Source: an archaeon (lineage in GTDB: Archaea > Nanobdellota > Nanobdellia > SCGC-AAA011-G17 > GW2011-AR17). From it: a DNA stretch of 9,205 nt. The translations under genes were made by a program, and so were the position numbers. Where the stretch lies: NCBI GenBank assembly GCA_023245975.1, contig JAHFJF010000030.1, forward strand, positions 1-9,205. The letters run 5' to 3'. Below are positions 5,914 to 9,205 of this stretch, piece by piece. Within the stretch, counting starts at the first letter, position 1; each line of letters begins with the position of its first letter. The notes under the pieces were generated by a model. That model worked only from the letters and a program-made list of their open reading frames with translations, was not told where the DNA came from and searched no databases.

Positions 5914-5924
5914 TACGTCACGTA
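5914..5924. promoter_or_regulatory. Palindrome overlapping the S-layer TATA box
   Basis: TACGT-C-ACGTA is a perfect 5+1+5 inverted repeat whose right edge overlaps the first two bases of the TATA-box interval, on its downstream side in the direction of transcription. That position would let a bound regulator block the preinitiation complex. A TTCGAA palindrome lies nearby at 5906-5911. Function inferred; short palindromes also arise by chance. Confidence 0.3.
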
Positions 5925-5930
5925 TATAAA
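5923..5930 (-). promoter_or_regulatory. TATA box of the S-layer gene
   Basis: On the minus strand this reads TTTATATA, a strong archaeal TATA box. It is centred about 52 bases from the start codon, so transcription should begin near 5900 and leave a leader of about 25 bases, unlike the leaderless genes in the rest of the window. Confidence 0.65.
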
Positions 5931-6009
5931 GCTTACTAATTTTTATGCGTATTTAGCTTATAACCCATAATAGTAGATTTGTACCAATTAAAGCAACTGC
6001 CATAAATAT

Positions 6010-9000
6010 TCAAACCTTAACCGAGACTACTTTGGAAATTCCATCCTGCATTGATACTCCATAAATAGTATTCGCATCATTTATTATTGAAGTATTGTGG
6101 CTTATTACTATATATTGTGCCTTGCTGGAATATTTTGACACTAATTTAGATAGCAACTCAGAGTTCTTTAAATCTAGTGCAGCATCTGGCTCGTCTAATA
6201 GATAAAATGAAGCTGGCTCGAATTCCTGGATTGCAAACACAAATGCTAATGCAGTAAGTGTCTTCTCTCCTCCAGATAATAGCTTTATGTCAAGGTATCT
6301 TGTTCCAGCAAGCCTTACCTTAATGTCTAGCCCACCGGCAAATGGGTCTTCAGGATTCTCTAATACAAGCATAGCCTCCCCTTTAGTGGATAGGGTTGCA
6401 AATATATCCTTGAAATTCTTGTCTAATTGCTTAAAGAACTTCATAAATATCTCTTTCTTCTGCCCATCTATGACTGCCATCATGTTCAATACATCCCCTT
6501 TTTCAACCTTAAGCTTCTCATATTTTTCTACAAGCAATCCATATTCAGTATTTGCGGCATCATATACTTCCAATGCTTTCATGTTTACGCTGCCCATGGA
6601 TTTCATCATGTTTTCATAATTTTTAATTTCTGCATTCAAGTCCTCTAGTGAAGTCCCCCTCCTCAATTGCACTTCAGCATATTGCTCAAATTCCTTGTTG
6701 AGCCCGGCTAATTCTCCTGCCATTTCTGCCATCTTTATAGTAAAGTCATGGCCCCTTGTCTCAACTGACCTAATTCTTTCTTCAAACTTAATTATATTCT
6801 GCTCAAGAACATTCATTCTATCTTTCGTTTTCTCTCTCTGTTTGAATAGATGGTCATAATCAGTATAGAATTGCTTTAATGTCAATTCTTTATCATGCGA
6901 CTGCTGCTTCAGCTCATTAATAGACTGGCCTATAAGCCCTATTTCGTTGGTGAAGTCATTAAATTCTTTTTCTATGTTGGCTATTATCTGGCCAGTTTTT
7001 TCCTTCTCAGTTGAATACATCTGCAATTCCTTGTCTATGGAATTTATCCTTGCATCATTCTTGTATATTTCCTGCTTTATGTTTGATATCTCATCGCTAT
7101 GCTTTCTCAAGACTTCTGCAAGGGAATTGCTGCCAAGCTTCCCAATTGCTTCCTGGAGCTTTGACCTTTCTTCCCTAAGTTCCTTCATCTCCCTTTCAGC
7201 TTTAGATATGTCTGATTCTATCTCTGATAATAATGATTCATGCTCCTGCTTTCTTTTCTCAAGCTCATTTCTTTGTTTTCTTAATGAAGCGGAATCTTGG
7301 CCATCATTTTTTTCTTCTATCAAGTTTATTTCTGTTTCTAATGAAGCCTTTCTCTCCCTGAATGTTGCAATTGCCTCCTCATTTTCCAGTTTATTCTTTT
7401 CTATCAAGTCTATCTTTTTCTCTATGCCATATACCTCCTCTTCCATTTTTTCAATGCCTGAATCAAGCTCTTTCTCCTTGAATCCTGCAGATGCAGTCTT
7501 TTCCCGATGGCCGCCGGTCATAACTCCAGATGGCTCGATTAAATCTCCGTCAAGTGTCGCCATCCTGGCCCTTCCAATGCCTAGCTTCCTGGCAGTTTCC
7601 ACATCATCAACAATAACTGTACTGCCGAAAACAAACTTGAATGCAGGCTTGAATTTAGAATCGTAAGTTACCAAGTCTATCGCAAGGCCATGGCCGCCAT
7701 TCATCTTTGCAATCTTCTTGGCTTCATCATCTATTGCCCTGTCCTGCATCTTGTTTAGCGGCAGGAAAGTCGCAAAACCGGATTTTGATTCTTTAAGAAT
7801 CTGTATGCATTTGGCTGCAACTGCATCTGTGCTGACAATTATTGAATTAAGCCTGTTCCCGGCTGCATATTTCAATGCCTGCGAATATTTCGAGCCGACA
7901 TTACCCAGGCTTGCGACAGTGCCATATACGCCATCTATTTTCATTGAGGTTATTTTATTCAGAGCCCTATCTCCGGATGTGTGCTCTCTAGCAGAAGCAT
8001 TCCTGAATCTCATTTTTGAAAGCTCTTCATTCAATTCATAGCTTTTCTTTCTTGATGCATTCAACTGTGCAGCAAAAACAGAATTCTCATTCAGGGAATC
8101 AGACAATTTTCTGGTAACGGTCTTGAACTCTTCCTTGAGGTGCTTTAATTTTAAATTTGCCTCACCATCAGAAGCGCTGCCAAGTTTCTCGCTAAGGCTG
8201 GCAATCTCAAATTCAGACTTGTTCTTTTCGATTATGTGTTCTTGCTTAGTTTCAAGTATTGTCTGCAGGAATTTCTGCCTGTCCTCTATCTTGCCGTCTA
8301 TTGCTATTATCCTGGAATTGGCATCGTCTGCTGATTTGAGCCCATGCTTTTCTTTGAATGCATCAATCTTGTTCTGGGTTTCATCTATTTTTTCAGTGTG
8401 CTTCTTGTTCTTATCTCCAAGGCTCTCCCTTTCTTTCCTGAGCCGCAATAATGTATCTTCAAGATCTTTTATGTTCTTTGCAAGTTCCCTTTTCCTCTCA
8501 CTTATTTTTCTAATCTCGTTTTCTACTACTTCCTTTCTTGAGCCCTTCTTTATCTGGTCCAATTTCAATAATTCTATTTCTTTTTGCATTTGCCTTTGTC
8601 TAGAATCGCCTTTTTCGCTAAGTTCAGTGTTTATTGAAGAAAGCTCCTGCTTTTTTTGTTCAATTTCTGATTTAGAAGAATTAATCTCAGTCTGTAATCT
8701 TTCAACATCTTTCTTTATATCATTAGACTTAGATTCCGCTTCCTGGTGCTTTGCACTCTTCTCAGTTATCAATACGTTTAGCCTTGTTGCTTTGTTTCTT
8801 GCAAGATTTTCCTCTAGCTTCCTGAACTCTGAAGCCTGGTCTCGGTCATTTTTTAATTCATGTAAAAACTTCTCTCTTTCAACCAGGATTATATTTGCCT
8901 GGTCCAGCTGCTCTTGGACTCTTTGAAGGTCAGAGAGCGCTTTTTGCTTCTTGTCTTCATAAACAGATATGCCGGATATATCTTCAACTATGTGCCTTCT

Positions 9001-9205
9001 GTCTTCAGGCTTCATCGCAGTGAATTGTGTTATGTCACCTTGAAGGACGATGTTATGGCCATCAGCATCTATTCTTGCAGAAGATAGCAAATCAACAACC
9101 TGCTGCCTTGTCCTAACTTCATTATTAATCTTATAGACACTATTGCCAGAATGCTTGACTATCCTTGTAACTGCAACTTCCCTAGAATCTATTGGAAATT
9201 CTTTA
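6010..9205 (-). CDS. smc: SMC chromosome segregation ATPase (N-terminal end outside window)
   Basis: The frame is open from the right edge; 1064 complete codons are visible, numbered here from the first (9204). SMC proteins form V-shaped dimers that load and organise chromosomes. Residues 1-80 are the second part of the N-terminal ATPase head, with REVAVTRIVKHSGNSVYKIN and the Q-loop region ADGHNIVLQGDIT. The Walker A loop must lie in the missing stretch of about 100 residues. Residues about 90-415 are the first coiled coil, 423-565 the hinge (GVYGTVASLGNV to RMATLDGDLIEPSGVMTGG), and 575-920 the returning coil. The C-terminal head has the signature LLSGGEKTLTALAF (975-988) and Walker B FYLLDEPDAALD (1000-1011), then VISHN (1033-1037). 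Walker B has DEPD where most SMCs have DEVD or DEID. Expected full length is about 1170 residues, normal for the family. No ScpA partner is visible downstream. Confidence 0.96.
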   Translation of the reverse strand, partial: KEFPIDSREVAVTRIVKHSGNSVYKINNEVRTRQQVVDLLSSARIDADGHNIVLQGDITQFTAMKPEDRRHIVEDISGISVYEDKKQKALSDLQRVQEQLDQANIILVEREKFLHELKNDRDQASEFRKLEENLARNKATRLNVLITEKSAKHQEAESKSNDIKKDVERLQTEINSSKSEIEQKKQELSSINTELSEKGDSRQRQMQKEIELLKLDQIKKGSRKEVVENEIRKISERKRELAKNIKDLEDTLLRLRKERESLGDKNKKHTEKIDETQNKIDAFKEKHGLKSADDANSRIIAIDGKIEDRQKFLQTILETKQEHIIEKNKSEFEIASLSEKLGSASDGEANLKLKHLKEEFKTVTRKLSDSLNENSVFAAQLNASRKKSYELNEELSKMRFRNASAREHTSGDRALNKITSMKIDGVYGTVASLGNVGSKYSQALKYAAGNRLNSIIVSTDAVAAKCIQILKESKSGFATFLPLNKMQDRAIDDEAKKIAKMNGGHGLAIDLVTYDSKFKPAFKFVFGSTVIVDDVETARKLGIGRARMATLDGDLIEPSGVMTGGHREKTASAGFKEKELDSGIEKMEEEVYGIEKKIDLIEKNKLENEEAIATFRERKASLETEINLIEEKNDGQDSASLRKQRNELEKRKQEHESLLSEIESDISKAEREMKELREERSKLQEAIGKLGSNSLAEVLRKHSDEISNIKQEIYKNDARINSIDKELQMYSTEKEKTGQIIANIEKEFNDFTNEIGLIGQSINELKQQSHDKELTLKQFYTDYDHLFKQREKTKDRMNVLEQNIIKFEERIRSVETRGHDFTIKMAEMAGELAGLNKEFEQYAEVQLRRGTSLEDLNAEIKNYENMMKSMGSVNMKALEVYDAANTEYGLLVEKYEKLKVEKGDVLNMMAVIDGQKKEIFMKFFKQLDKNFKDIFATLSTKGEAMLVLENPEDPFAGGLDIKVRLAGTRYLDIKLLSGGEKTLTALAFVFAIQEFEPASFYLLDEPDAALDLKNSELLSKLVSKYSSKAQYIVISHNTSIINDANTIYGVSMQDGISKVVSVKV

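Larger units (their letters stand above)
5876..6009. promoter_or_regulatory. Intergenic region holding the S-layer promoter and leader
   Basis: These 134 bases contain no gene. On the minus strand, from the SMC stop, they hold an AT-rich stretch, a TAAGCT repeat upstream of the promoter (5955-5960 and 5930-5935), the TATA box, a small palindrome, a predicted leader of about 25 bases and the ribosome binding site. I see no clear terminator for the SMC gene. Confidence 0.5.

Noticed and set aside
6947..7666. Long plus-strand open frame rich in Ser, Phe and Leu
   Set aside because: It is the antisense of the SMC coiled-coil codons, which are poor in complementary stops; it has no recognisable domain or promoter.
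8123..8926. Long plus-strand open frame, hydrophobic and Ser-rich, looking like a membrane protein
   Set aside because: It is antisense to the SMC N-terminal coiled coil. The apparent hydrophobicity comes from complements of Lys/Glu codons, not real membrane segments.
1..9205. CRISPR array, insertion sequence, integration site next to the tRNA, or defence operon
   Set aside because: No spaced direct repeats, transposase-like frame, duplicated tRNA 3' end or defence-type domain could be found in the window.

Overview
The window looks like part of an archaeal chromosome, most likely from a DPANN lineage near Woesearchaeota/Pacearchaeota. That placement is inferred from several traits. TATA boxes lie about 25 bases upstream of start codons with no ribosome binding site (leaderless genes). 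The SMC and GlmU-type proteins are of archaeal type. The tRNA carries no encoded CCA. An acidic surface protein ends in a VVTGAVTSSTP-like stretch plus a membrane anchor, an architecture I associate with putative S-layer proteins of these groups. Base composition is AT-rich and no mobile element is visible.

Layout from left to right. At 1-385 (minus) is the N-terminal part of an aspartate kinase, cut by the window edge. At 428-1447 (minus) is a complete type I-beta DAHP synthase with an N-terminal regulatory domain. A short divergent promoter region follows, then tRNA-Cys(GCA) on plus (1544-1616). At 1690-2388 (plus) is a lipoprotein of unknown function. It meets tail-to-tail, sharing a TTAA, with a minus-strand gene for an archaeal GlmU-type nucleotidyltransferase/acyltransferase (2385-3605). 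Upstream of that on minus are a small membrane-anchored protein of unknown function (3638-4249) and a 531-residue putative S-layer protein (4280-5875). A 134-base regulatory gap separates these from the C-terminal nine tenths of an SMC chromosome-condensation ATPase (6010-9205, minus, start outside the window).

Functionally there are three themes: amino-acid biosynthesis (entry to the aspartate family and to the shikimate pathway), cell envelope (S-layer-like protein, two other envelope-anchored proteins, and a probable UDP-sugar enzyme that could feed glycosylation), and chromosome maintenance (SMC). Most genes appear to have their own promoter rather than forming one operon. No CRISPR array, transposon, defence system or phage module is visible. 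The best leads for a second look are: an inverted repeat bracketing the DAHP synthase TATA box; unusual residues in the sugar nucleotidyltransferase active-site motifs; and the leadered, Shine-Dalgarno-bearing S-layer gene with a palindrome at its promoter and a hairpin terminator, which stands out among leaderless neighbours.
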